From Streptomyces alboniger (GTDB lineage: Bacteria; Actinomycetota; Actinomycetes; Streptomycetales; Streptomycetaceae), in assembly GCF_008704395.1 (NCBI RefSeq), contig NZ_CP023695.1, forward strand, positions 6,634,001 through 6,698,000: a stretch of DNA of 64,000 nt, read 5' to 3'. Below, in pieces: positions 52,901 to 62,110 of the stretch (positions within the stretch are counted from its first letter, which is position 1; each line of letters opens with the position of its first letter). The translations under genes were made by a program, and so were the position numbers. A model generated the notes under the pieces. The model ran no database searches and had not been told where the DNA came from. It saw only the letters and a program-made list of their open reading frames with translations.

Positions 52901-54247
52901 GGCGGCGTCACCACCGGCGTGCAGGGCGTGACGGGCAAGGCGGCCAAGTTCAACGGCAGCGACGGCTACGCCCGGATCGGCAAGAACAGCGGCCCGCACG
53001 TGAACACCTCGCGCAGCTTCACCGTCTCGGCCTGGGCCAAGCTCAGCAAGAAACCGGACGGGGCAGCGATCATCACGGCACAGGCCGGGAAGAAGGCCTC
53101 CGGTTTCGAGCTGTACTACTCCTCCGCCTACGACCGGTGGGCGGTCAACCAGTACTCCGCCGACGCCGCTGACGCCAAGCCCATCCGGGCCATGCAGGCC
53201 GACGATGACCAGGCCCGCATCGGGGAATGGACCCACCTGGTGGGCGTGCACGACACTGTCGCCAACACCCTGACGCTGTACGTGAACGGAACCGAGGCCG
53301 GCACCACCGAGCTGGCCGGAGCGTTCTACGCCGATCAGTCCATGTACATCGGCGCCGGCTCCTACGACGGGCAGGTCAAGAGCCACTTCCCCGGCACCAT
53401 CGATGAGGTGCGCCTGCTGGACCGGCCCGTCTCGGCCGAGGAGGTGCGGCAGATGTTCAAGCAGCGCCCGCTGGTCAAGGGCCGCTGGAACTTCGAAACA
53501 GTGACCGGCGCCGACCCGGCCAGCACACCGGACTCCTCCGACGAAGACCGGCCGCTGAAGCTTCACGGAGGCGCCAAGGCCGGCGAAGGCATGGTCGACG
53601 AGCACGGTCTTGATCTGAATGGCACCAACGGGTACGCGGCTGCCAACGGGGTGCCGATGGGCACCAGCACCAGCTACACCGTGACCGCCTGGGCCAAGGC
53701 GGCCGCGCTCCCCAAGCGCCAGGTCGCGCTCCTGAGTGCGGAAGGCAGCCGACAGAGCGCGTTCACCGTGCGCTTCGTGCCCGCCAAGTCCGGCAAGAGG
53801 GGCCTTGAGGGTATGGGGCGCTGGGAGCTGGCCATCCCGGACAAGGACGACTCCGACCCCTCGGTCGAAAGCGTCGCCAACACCGAGTTCACCGATGCGA
53901 CGGACTGGAATCACCTGGCGGTCGTCTACGACGGTTTCACCAACGAGGTCCGTCTGTATGTGAACGGCGCGCTGCAAGAAGAAGCGTGCGGCGATGCCGA
54001 CGGTGACGGCGAGGCTGATGAGTCCGGCTGCCAGGACCTCATCTCGAGCGCGGAGGACACGCTGGCCTTCAAGGCGACCAAGTCGTTCCAAGTCGGCCGC
54101 ACCAAGACGGACGGCACCTGGGGCGAGTACTTCCCTGGAACCGTCGACGACGTGTGGAGCTTCCAGGGCGCCCTGTCCCAGGCCCAGATCCAGCGACTGG
54201 AGAGCCGCTGGGCCGACGTGCCCACCGAGGTCCCCACGGACGACTGA
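49958..54247 (+). CDS. Secreted three-LamG protein preceding the RHS toxin
   Basis: A 1429-residue exported protein. The signal peptide is about residues 1-32 (LAGLLTGALLAGAAPAAQA). A beta-rich region runs to about 320, and a DNRLRE-like domain (about 325-505) holds several paired cysteines. An Ig/fibronectin-like segment lies at about 505-730. Three concanavalin-A-like LamG domains start near 732, 954 and 1172. Each LamG has an FNGxDGYA strand and an SAWAK motif, and domains 1 and 2 are near duplicates. It probably binds glycans or proteins outside the cell. A 30-base hairpin separates it from the RHS gene, but both are exported and adjacent, which suggests a shared system. Confidence 0.88.
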   Translation: MWRRAHSRGVTGTLAGLLTGALLAGAAPAAQAVPDVRGETPTTTTGEAAPDGAATAEAAQDEAKRTGRPVEVTSMRGESSDVYATADGNLEAREYVRPVRARADGGWKAVDTGLVKAADGSVAPKVTTVGLEFSGGGDEPLVRMTKTGRELALSWPGKLPEPTLDGNTATYENVLPDVDLRMGAQEDGFTQLLVVKSAKAAASPGLAAVRLKLAADGLEVKETTEGGLEASDMGAQGAVFEAPRPMMWDSSQGDAPIRQKATGSRAKALRSAAPQQDSEPAAAESGKLAPVGVEVPVNGKELVLTPDEDVLKGKGTTYPVFIDPQWSSPRATAWTMASKYWADSPQWKFNGENNAGMGYCNWYYCMPHDTKRLFYRIPVSKFAGKSILSAEFVVKNTWSASCSDRSVELWQTEDISSSTTWNSQNERGFWKKELSSKSFAYGAEGCAAKDAEFSVKSAVQAASDDKDRTMTFGLRAGSESDAYGWKRFSNKAFLRVKYNRPPSQLKMSQLRMEYGGVCAKPGSTPRVRTLGKIRAKKVKDPDGDRVSVQFQAKWDAGNGRTGSWKPDRTSAKKSGSDFNISLPGSIPENKQVNWYARVYDGAQYSPWSYAGDPTACYFVHDTKVPKGPSITSNDYPASDSEDPKDPWYDGVGKYGKFELNAAEKDVTSYRYGINVNPSSKNKITTTGGAAKTLSALPAEAGPNFITAQSFDAAGNGSEIHTYEFRVKAGQPDRASWSLDEAKGASEAKGSTPPRTAQLHGGVTPGATGVRGSAASFNGTDGYAASDLPVVDTSRGFAVSAWAKLSKMPEGAAVIATQPGNHSPGFELYYTQKYDRWAFNQYKSDTPDASIARVMADKPGGVGVDKWTHLVGSYDSARDVLELYVDGKLVGQAAYADPWEARRGFQLGAASYGGAPSAFFPGVIDEVQLFDKPLAQDEVDKLRAHETAGDPGRPAVAVFDLDEKAEANEITGYGGVLPAAYQGGVTTGVQGVTGKAAKFNGSDGYARIGKNSGPHVNTSRSFTVSAWAKLSKKPDGAAIITAQAGKKASGFELYYSSAYDRWAVNQYSADAADAKPIRAMQADDDQARIGEWTHLVGVHDTVANTLTLYVNGTEAGTTELAGAFYADQSMYIGAGSYDGQVKSHFPGTIDEVRLLDRPVSAEEVRQMFKQRPLVKGRWNFETVTGADPASTPDSSDEDRPLKLHGGAKAGEGMVDEHGLDLNGTNGYAAANGVPMGTSTSYTVTAWAKAAALPKRQVALLSAEGSRQSAFTVRFVPAKSGKRGLEGMGRWELAIPDKDDSDPSVESVANTEFTDATDWNHLAVVYDGFTNEVRLYVNGALQEEACGDADGDGEADESGCQDLISSAEDTLAFKATKSFQVGRTKTDGTWGEYFPGTVDDVWSFQGALSQAQIQRLESRWADVPTEVPTDD

Positions 54248-54260
54248 GCCGACCGCTCAC

Positions 54261-54290
54261 GTGGTGGGCCCCGGTGCCGGGGCCCACCAC
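54261..54290 (+). terminator. Perfect hairpin after the LamG gene
   Basis: GTGGTGGGCCCCGG and its complement meet around TG, a 14-bp stem just after the stop. It could terminate or attenuate transcription into the RHS gene. Confidence 0.65.
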
Positions 54291-54397
54291 CCGTACTCCA
54301 CTTCTGTACCTGTTCAACGTCACCGACCCTGCCCGCATGCGACGGGCAGTCAGGCATGCCGTCCTACCGGCGGCACATAAGGGATCTGAATCACTTG

Positions 54398-57300
54398 ATG
54401 AACGGCATATCCAGACCACGCCGTGGCCGCAAGGGGCTGAGGCGAAGAGTGGCAGTGGCTGTGTCCGCCGTGATGGTGGGCACGCTGCTACAAGCAGCCA
54501 CCACTTCCACGGCGACCGCTGACAGCGGCGGACGCCCCGGTCTTCCCGCGGCGGAGAAGCCTGTCAAGGGCCGCGACGGTGCCCGGGCCGAACCGCGCAG
54601 GACAGACCACGGGCCGACGACGCCCGCACGGAAGCCGAAGGCCGCCTGGCCGCGCCCCGGCTCCGCCGTGGTGACCGTCCCGGATGCCGCACCGAAGGCC
54701 GCCGGCGCACCGAAGCGGGCCAAGGGCCTGCCGCTGTCCGTCGGCGCTCCGAAGGCTGCTGCTGCCCGCTCCGCCGGCCGTAGCGCCACCAAGCCCCGTT
54801 CCGCCGCGCGTGGCGGGGTCGATGCCCGGGTGCTGAGCCGGAAGGCAGCCGAACGCGCAGGTGTGAACGGCCTGTTGTTCACCCTCGAATCCGGGGGAGG
54901 CAAGGCCGACAAGGCCGGCACCGTCCAGACGAAGGTCGACTACTCCAGCTTCGCCGAGGCCTTCGGCGGCGGTTATGCCTCCCGCCTCACCCTGGTCGAG
55001 TTGCCCAGCTGCGCCCTCGAAGCGCCCTCGAAGGACAAGTGCCGCACCGGTAAGCCGGTCCGCACGGTCAACGACACCGAGAAGCAGACCCTGACCGCGA
55101 ACGCGGTCACCCTGCGCGCCTCCGGCCCGACCGTGCTGGCAGCGGTCGCCGAGGAGGGCGGGAAGAACAGTGACTACAAGGCGACCTCGCTGTCCCCGTC
55201 GGCGCAGTGGGACACGGATCTGCGTACCGGTGACTTCTCCTGGTCGTACGACATGCCGGTACCGGAAGTACCGGGCGATCTGAAGCCGAACGTGGGCCTG
55301 TCGTACTCCTCGGGCTCGATGGACGGACGCACCGGCAACACGAACAACCAGGCTTCCTGGGTCGGTGACGGGTTCGATCTGTGGCCCGGCTACATCGAGC
55401 GCCGCTACAAGGGGTGCGCCGATGACGGGCAGAAGAACGCGGACGGCAACAAGCCCGGTGACCAGTGCTGGGACTACGACAACGCGTTCATCACGTTCAA
55501 CGGCAAGGGCGGCGAGCTCGTCCCGGTCGGGGATGACGAGTTCAAGTTCCAGCAGGACGACGGCAGCCGCATCAAGAAGCTCTCGTCCACCAGCCGCGGC
55601 AACGGGGACAACGACGGTGAGTACTGGCGTCTGACCAACCCGGACGGTGTGCGGTACTACTTCGGCTACAACCGTCTGCCGGGATGGAAGGACGGCAAGG
55701 CCACCACCGACTCGGCGTGGACGGTGCCGGTCTTCGGCAACGACAGCAGCGAGCCCTGCCACAAGGACTCTTTCGCCGAGTCCTGGTGTCAGCAGGCATG
55801 GCGCTGGAACCTCGACTACGTCGTCGACCCGCGTGGCAATGCCATCGCCTACTACTACGACGAGGAGAAGAACTCCTACGGTCGCAACCTCAAGGCCGAG
55901 GACGACACTCCCTACACGCGCGGCGGCTCCCTGGAGCACATCGAGTACGGCCTGAAGTCCTCCTCCATGTACGGCGACAAGCCGCTGGCCAAGGTCGACT
56001 TCACCACGGCGGAGCGGTGCATCGTCGACAGCAAGACGGACTGCAAGGACATCGAGAAGGACGCCTTCTACTGGTACGACACGCCGTGGGACCTGAACTG
56101 CAAGGCGGGCAGCAAGTGCGACAAGGGCCGCCTGGCCCCGTCCTTCTTCACCCGTAAACGACTGACGGGTGTGACCACCCAGGTCCTCAAGGGCGACGCC
56201 TACAGCAAGGTCGACTCCTGGAAGCTGCGTCACCGCTGGGGCAAGGCCGATGTCGACTACCAGCTGCTGCTCGGTTCCATCGAGCGCACGGGCCACACCG
56301 CCGAGCCCGCCGTGACGCTGCCGCGGACCACTTTCTCCTACACCCAGCTCGAAAATCGCCTGGACAAGATCGGCGACGGATACGCCCCGTTCATCAAGGA
56401 CCGTCTGGCTACGGTCGCTGACGAGTCCGGTGGCCAGATCGACGTCGATTACTCGGCCCCGGCGTGCAAGTGGGACGCGCTGCCCACTCCGCACTCCAAC
56501 ACCACCCGCTGTTTTCCCCAGTACATCGGCGGGGACTCGGGGGACGACCCCGAGAAGCAGTGGTTCAACAAGTACGTGGTCACTTCCACGACCACTACCG
56601 ACCGCACCGGCGGCGCACCGGACGCCGTCACGACGTACGACTACCTGGGTGACGCGGCCTGGCACTACGACGATGACGACGGCCTGACGAAGAAGAGGTT
56701 CAAGACCTGGTCCCAGTGGCGCGGCTACGGCCACGTCCGTGTGAAGACGGGTGGCCAGGGCGGCGGCGACGCGCTGAAGACGCAGGAGGACTCCTACTTC
56801 CTGCGTGGCATGGACGGCGACCGCAAGGAACCCTCCGGCGGCACCAAGTCCGTCGACGTCGCGCTCGGCGACGACGAGGGCGAGCCGATCACCGACCACG
56901 AGTCCGCAGCCGGTGTCGAGTACAAGACCGTCACCTACTCCGGCCCGGGCGGCAAGGCGCTGTCCAAGACGGTGAACCGCCCCTGGCGCCACCAGACGGC
57001 GAAGAAGGTGCGTGACTGGGGCACGGTGACCGCCAACCTCACCGGTGTCTCCCACTCCAAGAGCTGGACCTCGCTGGACGACGGCGCGGGCAAGGACTGG
57101 CGCACCACGTCCGTTGCGACGGAGTACGACACCGCCGCGGGCCGCCCCGTGCAGGTCGACGACCGTGGTGACAGCACCACGGCTTCCGACAACCAGTGCA
57201 CCCGCACCACGTATGCCACCAACACCGACAAGAACATCCTGATGCTGCCGTCGCGCGTGGAGACGGTCACGGGCGCGTGCGCCGACACACCGGACCGCGC

Positions 57301-60300
57301 CAAGGACGTCGTCTCCGATGTGCGGACCGCCTACGAGGGCGGTGCGTATGGTGAGGCTCCCACCAAGGGTGATGCCACGGCGACCGCCACGTTGAAGAAG
57401 CACGACGGCTCCAAGGCCACCTATCTGGAGTCCGGCGCGACGTTCGACGACTACGGCCGTCAGCTGACGGCTACCGACCTGACCGCTGATGTCACCGTCA
57501 CCGGCAACGGCGACCCTGTCCGTAGTGTGCGCAAGGACGGCCGTACCACCACGACGAGCTACAGCCCGGCCACCGGCTTCGCGGCCAAGGTCACCGAGAC
57601 GACGCCCCCGGCGAAGGCCGCCGATCCCGACTCGGCGCAGACTTCGGTCACCGAACTGGAGCCGCTGCGTGGCCAGTCGCAGGCCACGGTGGACACCAAC
57701 GGCAAGCGCACCGAGCTGAGCTACGACGCGCTCGGCCGCTCGTCCAAGGTGTGGCTGCCCGACCGCCGCACCAGCCAGACCCCGAGCTACGAGTTCACGT
57801 ACTTCGTCGACGAAGGCAAGCCGGTCGCGGTCCGTACCCAGACCCTGAACAACAACGGCGGCCAGGTCCCCTCGTACACGATCTACGACGGCTTCCTGCG
57901 CGAGCGCCAGACCCAGGCGGTCGGCCCGGACGGCGGCCGCGTCCTCTCCGACACCTTCTACGACGAACGCGGCCTGACCGCCAAGACGTTCGCCCCCTAC
58001 TACACCGAGGGCAACCCGAACCGCGACCTGTTCAAGCCGGAAGACGCGCTGAGCGTCGAGTCCCAGACCCGCACCACCTACGACGGCCTGGGCCGCCCGG
58101 TCCAGCTGCGTCAGATCGCCGGCAACGGCGACGGCGGCAAGGTCCTGGCCACCACCAGGACCATCTACGGCGGCGATCGCACCACGATCATCCCGCCCGA
58201 AGGTGACACAGCCACCACCACACTCACCGACGCACGTGACCGCACCACAGAACTGCGCCAACACCACACGCGCAGCGGCACCGCGGATTACGACACCACG
58301 AAGTACGCGTACACGCCGCGCGGTGAACTGGCGAAGGTGACGGATCCGGCCGGCAACTCCTGGTCGTACGACTATGACCAGATGGGCCGTCAGACGAGCA
58401 CCGACGACCCGGACAAGGGCAAGACGACCACCACGTACGACGACCGCGGCCAGGTCACCAAGACCGAAGACGCCCGCAAGACCGTCCTGTCCCACATCTA
58501 CGACAACCTCGGCCGCAAGACCGAGCTCCGTGAGGGCAGCCCCACCGGGGAACTGCGCGCGAAGTGGGTCTACGACACCCTCGGCGGAGCCAAGGGCCAG
58601 CTGGCCGAGTCCACGCGCTACGTGGACGGGGCCGCGTACACGTCCAAGGTCACCATGCTCGACTCCCTCTACCGGCCGATGAAGTCCGCCGTGGTGATCC
58701 CCGAGAAGGAAGGCGCGCTGGCCGGCACGTACCAGACCGGCACCCAGTACCTGCCCTCCGGCCTCGTCGGAGGCGTGAGCTACTCCAAGGCGGGCTCCCT
58801 GCCCGGCGGCAGCTACAACACCACCTATGACAAGGAGACCCTGCGCCCCCTGTCCGTCCTGGGCGACGGCTTCAAGGCCGACACCAGCTACTCGTTGACG
58901 GGCAAACCGCTCCAGTACACGCTCGGTGCCTCGGGTGGGAAGAAGATCTGGGCCACCAACACCTACGAGTGGGGCACCCAGCGCCTGGCCACCTCCCGCG
59001 TCGACCGCGAGGACCAGCCGGGCGTCGACCAGCACGACACCTACCGCTACGACGAGGCGGGCAACGTCCTGTCCGTCTCGGACGTCTCGCGCACCGGTAC
59101 CGACACCCAGTGCTTCAACTACGACTACCTGCGCCGTATCACGGAGGCGTGGGCCCAGGGCGACAAGACCTGTGGCACCACCCCGGCCGGTGACAAGATC
59201 GGCGGCCCGGCCCCGTACTGGCACTCCTACACCTACGACAAGGCAGGCAACCGCCTCACCGAAACCCTCCACGACACCAGCGGCGCCACCGGCGACAAGG
59301 CCAAGGACACCGAGCGCACCTACGAGTACCCCAAGCCGGGTACCGCGCAGCCGCACACTCTGACCTCGGTCACCACTCAGCAGCCCGGTGGAACCGCCAC
59401 CAAGGACTCCTACGGCTACGACGCGACCGGGAACACCACAGCCCGCACCCTGCGCGGGGACACCCAGAAGCTGACCTGGGACGCCGAGGGCCACCTGGCC
59501 GAAGTCACCGAACCGGACGCCAGTGGCAACAGCAAGGCCAAGACCAAGGCCAAGGTCAAGACCAAGGCCAGCAAGACCACGGAGTACCTCTACGACACCG
59601 ACGGCAACCGCCTGATCGCCCGCACTCCGACGGAGACCACCCTCTACCTCGGCCACACCGAAGTCACCCTCCCCAAGGGCGCCTCGAAGGCCAAGGCCAC
59701 CCGCTACACCCCTCTGGGAGGCGGACACGAGGCCGTCACCGCTGACGACGGCACGGTCACCTTCACCACCGCCGATCACCAGGGCACCGGCCAGCTCTCC
59801 GTCGCCGCAGCGGACCTGAAGCTCAACCAGCGCCGCACGCTGCCCTTCGGTGGCCCGCGCGGCGAGCAGCCCAAGGCCTGGCCCGGCACGAAGACGTTCG
59901 TCGGCGGCACCGACGACACGACCTCCACCGGCCTGATCCACCTCGGAGCCCGCGAGTACGACCCCACCACCGGCCGCTTCATCTCCGTCGACCCACTCAT
60001 GGACCTGACGGATCCGCAGCAGATGAACGGCTACGCCTACGGCAACAACAGTCCGCTGGTGTACTCCGACGCAACGGGCATGTTCTCGATGTCCGGCGTG
60101 ATCGGTCTGATGCGGTCGGCGAAGAAGCTCTACAACAAGGCCGTCTCCTACTATCGCTCCCAGCGCTCGGACAGCAACGCCAGCCCCAGCTTCGGCGGGG
60201 GCGGCGGCAGAAACATCGGCGGAGGCTACTGGGGCGGCAGCGGGTCCGCCAGCAACGCCCTGTACACCGGCGGCGGTGGCGGCCGGATGACCCAGACGGA

Positions 60301-61357
60301 GTTCGGGCTCCCCTTCAATCCGATCCCCTTCCCCAAACCGCCCACGCCGAAGCAGTTCTTCAGCGACCTGACGGATCTGGTCACTCCTGACGTCGATGCG
60401 GCAAAGGGATGCTGGGACGAGCCCGGAGCCAACTGGGACTGTGGCTCTACCGCCGCGGAGGTTTTCCCGTTCGGCAAGATATTCAAGGCGCCGGCCAAGG
60501 CCTTGGCGAAGGCGCTCAAGAAGGCGAAGAGGGCAGAGGGATCAGCAGGGAGAGCCGGTAAGGGCGTATCCCGCGGCTGCAAGTGCTTCCTGGCCGGCAC
60601 CGACGTCCTGATGGCCGACGGTTCGACCAAGAACATCGAGAAGGTCGAACTCGGCGACAAGGTCCTGGCGACCGACCCGGAGACCGGCGAGACCAGCGAA
60701 CGCGAAGTCACCGCGACTATCGTCACCGACGACGACAAGCAGTTCACCGAACTCACCATCTCCACCCCTGACGGCCCTGAAAAACTGACCGCCACCTACG
60801 AGCACCCCTTCTGGTCGGTCAACCAGAAGGCCTGGGTCGAGGCCGGAGACCTCAAGCCGGGCGCGACCCTGCGCACGGACGACGGCCGCACGGTCACCGT
60901 GGCCGCCACTCGCCAGTACGGGGACCACCAGCGCACCTATAACCTCACCATTGCGGGGCTGCATACGTACTATGTGCTGGCGGGGGAGACGCCGGTCCTC
61001 GTTCACAACAGCAACTGCTCGATCGATGTTGATTTCGCATCGCAGTCGGGGGCCAAGATCGACCCTTCGGACAAGCGCGGCCAATACAGCATGGCTGGGC
61101 GGGCGCTCCAGAAGCATGCAGGGCGCAACGGGAACCCGAATGGATGGCCAACGCCGTCCGGGAGGCAGAACCCCGGCACATGGAACGCAACTGGCCAGGA
61201 CATGCTGGATGAGATCCTCACTCATCCGGGCGCGGCGGAGACGCGCGGGCGAGGGCGAATTGGAGGACAGTGGCAAGACGTCGTCGATATTCGCCTGCCG
61301 AACGGTCTTGGGGCACGCTTCACCCCAGGCGGCAGCTTCTCCGGATTCTTGGACTGA
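54398..61357 (+). CDS. Secreted RHS-repeat polymorphic toxin with HINT and C-terminal toxin domain
   Basis: A protein of about 2319 residues. The signal peptide is about 1-41 (an Arg-rich start, then VAVAVSAVMVGTLLQ). An SpvB-like beta-propeller opening (LKPNVGLSYSSGSMDGRTG) leads into many RHS/YD repeats (YDNLGRKTELREG, YDEAGNVLSV, YLYDTDGNRL). The RHS core is LGAREYDPTTGRFISVDPL. A Gly-rich linker is followed by a HINT domain (about 2061-2207) that begins CFLAGTDVLMADG and ends LVHN. The last ~113 residues differ in style and are the presumed toxin. HINT domains self-cleave to free the toxin. ATG 54398 gives a normal signal peptide; ATG 54356 is an in-frame alternative. A small gene in the immunity position follows after 15 bases. 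Confidence 0.9.
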   Translation: MNGISRPRRGRKGLRRRVAVAVSAVMVGTLLQAATTSTATADSGGRPGLPAAEKPVKGRDGARAEPRRTDHGPTTPARKPKAAWPRPGSAVVTVPDAAPKAAGAPKRAKGLPLSVGAPKAAAARSAGRSATKPRSAARGGVDARVLSRKAAERAGVNGLLFTLESGGGKADKAGTVQTKVDYSSFAEAFGGGYASRLTLVELPSCALEAPSKDKCRTGKPVRTVNDTEKQTLTANAVTLRASGPTVLAAVAEEGGKNSDYKATSLSPSAQWDTDLRTGDFSWSYDMPVPEVPGDLKPNVGLSYSSGSMDGRTGNTNNQASWVGDGFDLWPGYIERRYKGCADDGQKNADGNKPGDQCWDYDNAFITFNGKGGELVPVGDDEFKFQQDDGSRIKKLSSTSRGNGDNDGEYWRLTNPDGVRYYFGYNRLPGWKDGKATTDSAWTVPVFGNDSSEPCHKDSFAESWCQQAWRWNLDYVVDPRGNAIAYYYDEEKNSYGRNLKAEDDTPYTRGGSLEHIEYGLKSSSMYGDKPLAKVDFTTAERCIVDSKTDCKDIEKDAFYWYDTPWDLNCKAGSKCDKGRLAPSFFTRKRLTGVTTQVLKGDAYSKVDSWKLRHRWGKADVDYQLLLGSIERTGHTAEPAVTLPRTTFSYTQLENRLDKIGDGYAPFIKDRLATVADESGGQIDVDYSAPACKWDALPTPHSNTTRCFPQYIGGDSGDDPEKQWFNKYVVTSTTTTDRTGGAPDAVTTYDYLGDAAWHYDDDDGLTKKRFKTWSQWRGYGHVRVKTGGQGGGDALKTQEDSYFLRGMDGDRKEPSGGTKSVDVALGDDEGEPITDHESAAGVEYKTVTYSGPGGKALSKTVNRPWRHQTAKKVRDWGTVTANLTGVSHSKSWTSLDDGAGKDWRTTSVATEYDTAAGRPVQVDDRGDSTTASDNQCTRTTYATNTDKNILMLPSRVETVTGACADTPDRAKDVVSDVRTAYEGGAYGEAPTKGDATATATLKKHDGSKATYLESGATFDDYGRQLTATDLTADVTVTGNGDPVRSVRKDGRTTTTSYSPATGFAAKVTETTPPAKAADPDSAQTSVTELEPLRGQSQATVDTNGKRTELSYDALGRSSKVWLPDRRTSQTPSYEFTYFVDEGKPVAVRTQTLNNNGGQVPSYTIYDGFLRERQTQAVGPDGGRVLSDTFYDERGLTAKTFAPYYTEGNPNRDLFKPEDALSVESQTRTTYDGLGRPVQLRQIAGNGDGGKVLATTRTIYGGDRTTIIPPEGDTATTTLTDARDRTTELRQHHTRSGTADYDTTKYAYTPRGELAKVTDPAGNSWSYDYDQMGRQTSTDDPDKGKTTTTYDDRGQVTKTEDARKTVLSHIYDNLGRKTELREGSPTGELRAKWVYDTLGGAKGQLAESTRYVDGAAYTSKVTMLDSLYRPMKSAVVIPEKEGALAGTYQTGTQYLPSGLVGGVSYSKAGSLPGGSYNTTYDKETLRPLSVLGDGFKADTSYSLTGKPLQYTLGASGGKKIWATNTYEWGTQRLATSRVDREDQPGVDQHDTYRYDEAGNVLSVSDVSRTGTDTQCFNYDYLRRITEAWAQGDKTCGTTPAGDKIGGPAPYWHSYTYDKAGNRLTETLHDTSGATGDKAKDTERTYEYPKPGTAQPHTLTSVTTQQPGGTATKDSYGYDATGNTTARTLRGDTQKLTWDAEGHLAEVTEPDASGNSKAKTKAKVKTKASKTTEYLYDTDGNRLIARTPTETTLYLGHTEVTLPKGASKAKATRYTPLGGGHEAVTADDGTVTFTTADHQGTGQLSVAAADLKLNQRRTLPFGGPRGEQPKAWPGTKTFVGGTDDTTSTGLIHLGAREYDPTTGRFISVDPLMDLTDPQQMNGYAYGNNSPLVYSDATGMFSMSGVIGLMRSAKKLYNKAVSYYRSQRSDSNASPSFGGGGGRNIGGGYWGGSGSASNALYTGGGGGRMTQTEFGLPFNPIPFPKPPTPKQFFSDLTDLVTPDVDAAKGCWDEPGANWDCGSTAAEVFPFGKIFKAPAKALAKALKKAKRAEGSAGRAGKGVSRGCKCFLAGTDVLMADGSTKNIEKVELGDKVLATDPETGETSEREVTATIVTDDDKQFTELTISTPDGPEKLTATYEHPFWSVNQKAWVEAGDLKPGATLRTDDGRTVTVAATRQYGDHQRTYNLTIAGLHTYYVLAGETPVLVHNSNCSIDVDFASQSGAKIDPSDKRGQYSMAGRALQKHAGRNGNPNGWPTPSGRQNPGTWNATGQDMLDEILTHPGAAETRGRGRIGGQWQDVVDIRLPNGLGARFTPGGSFSGFLD

Positions 61358-61372
61358 GGGGAGGAGGAGAAG

Positions 61373-61624
61373 ATGCGCACAGTGAAGTTCGGTGAGTCGG
61401 AGATCGAAGTGATCGACTTCGAAGATGCCACTGCTGGGGAGCGGGTGATCGAGTTCCGCTATCGCGGCGACCCGACGGAGGCTTCCTTCGCCGCGATCGT
61501 CGTTCCGGACGGTGGGAGCTGGTCGTCAGCTCTACTGGCCATTGATCCGCAGGCGGGCGATGTCTCGGCTCCGCTGATGGCGGACCTCATGGAAGTTGCT
61601 CGCAGCCTGATCGAAGCGAGGTAA
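61373..61624 (+). CDS. Candidate immunity protein
   Basis: An 83-residue, clearly acidic protein (EIEVIDFEDATAGERVIEF) starting 15 bases after the toxin stop, with a strong GGAGGAGGAG ribosome binding site. No signal peptide is present, so it stays in the cytosol, where it could neutralise toxin that re-enters or escapes export. No family is recognised. The immunity assignment rests on position, size and charge. Confidence 0.7.
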   Translation: MRTVKFGESEIEVIDFEDATAGERVIEFRYRGDPTEASFAAIVVPDGGSWSSALLAIDPQAGDVSAPLMADLMEVARSLIEAR

Positions 61625-61640
61625 CTTCCGCAAATTTGAA

Positions 61641-61671
61641 GCCCCGTCAGGCGTGTCCTGGCGGGGCTTTT
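61641..61671 (+). terminator. Rho-independent terminator after the toxin/immunity pair
   Basis: GCCCCGTCAGG and CCTGGCGGGGC (one G-U type mismatch) flank a CGTGT loop and are followed by TTTT. Confidence 0.8.
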
Positions 61672-61703
61672 GCGTGGGGTGACGGCAGTAGTTGACGGCA
61701 ACG

Positions 61704-62110
61704 TCAGCGGACGAGCGGGGCGCAGGGCGGTGGTTCGTCGTCGTTGTTGCCTACAGCGCCGAGGCCCGTCAGGCCGTCAAGGGCGGTGCCGAGAGTATCG
61801 ATGGCCTGGCGCTGGAGGCGAGTCGGACGTGGGCGTAGACGCTGACGGTGACGCCGATGTGGGCGTGGCCGAGAAGTTCCTTGATCACGACGAGTACGAC
61901 GCCCTGTTCCAGGAGCAGCGTGGCGGTCGAGTGTCGGAGGTCGTGGAAGCGGATCGTCCGGAGCCCTGCGCTGTGGAGGTGGAGGCGGCGGGTGAGGTTG
62001 GTGGGGTCGAGCGGCTGGCCGAGGTGGATCTTGACGGAGCTGATGCATTCGGTGGGGAGGGCGATGCGGCGTTCAGAGGCGAGGGTCTTGGTGTTCAGGA
62101 CGGTCAGGCG
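61704..62110 (-). pseudogene. Tyrosine integrase C-terminal fragment, frameshifted
   Basis: The minus strand reads TKTLASERRIALP, then PLDPTNLTRRLH, then IRFHDLRHSTATLLLEQGV (catalytic His and Arg), LGHAHIGVTVSVYAHVRL (His and the tyrosine nucleophile), and finally, in another frame, RLQRQAIDTLGTALDGL to the stop. The first catalytic Arg region and the N-terminal domains are missing. Compared with intact actinophage-type integrases, about 30 residues between CISSVKIH and GQPLDP are deleted. It cannot be functional. Confidence 0.75.

Noticed and set aside
51479..54091. An 870-codon minus-strand frame opposite the LamG gene
   Set aside because: Same antisense effect; the plus strand has a signal peptide and three LamG domains.
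54488..59941. A very long open frame (about 1817 codons) on the minus strand inside the RHS gene
   Set aside because: It is the antisense of the plus-strand RHS coding region. It has Val/Gly/Arg-rich low-complexity content and no domains, and is caused by high-GC codon bias.
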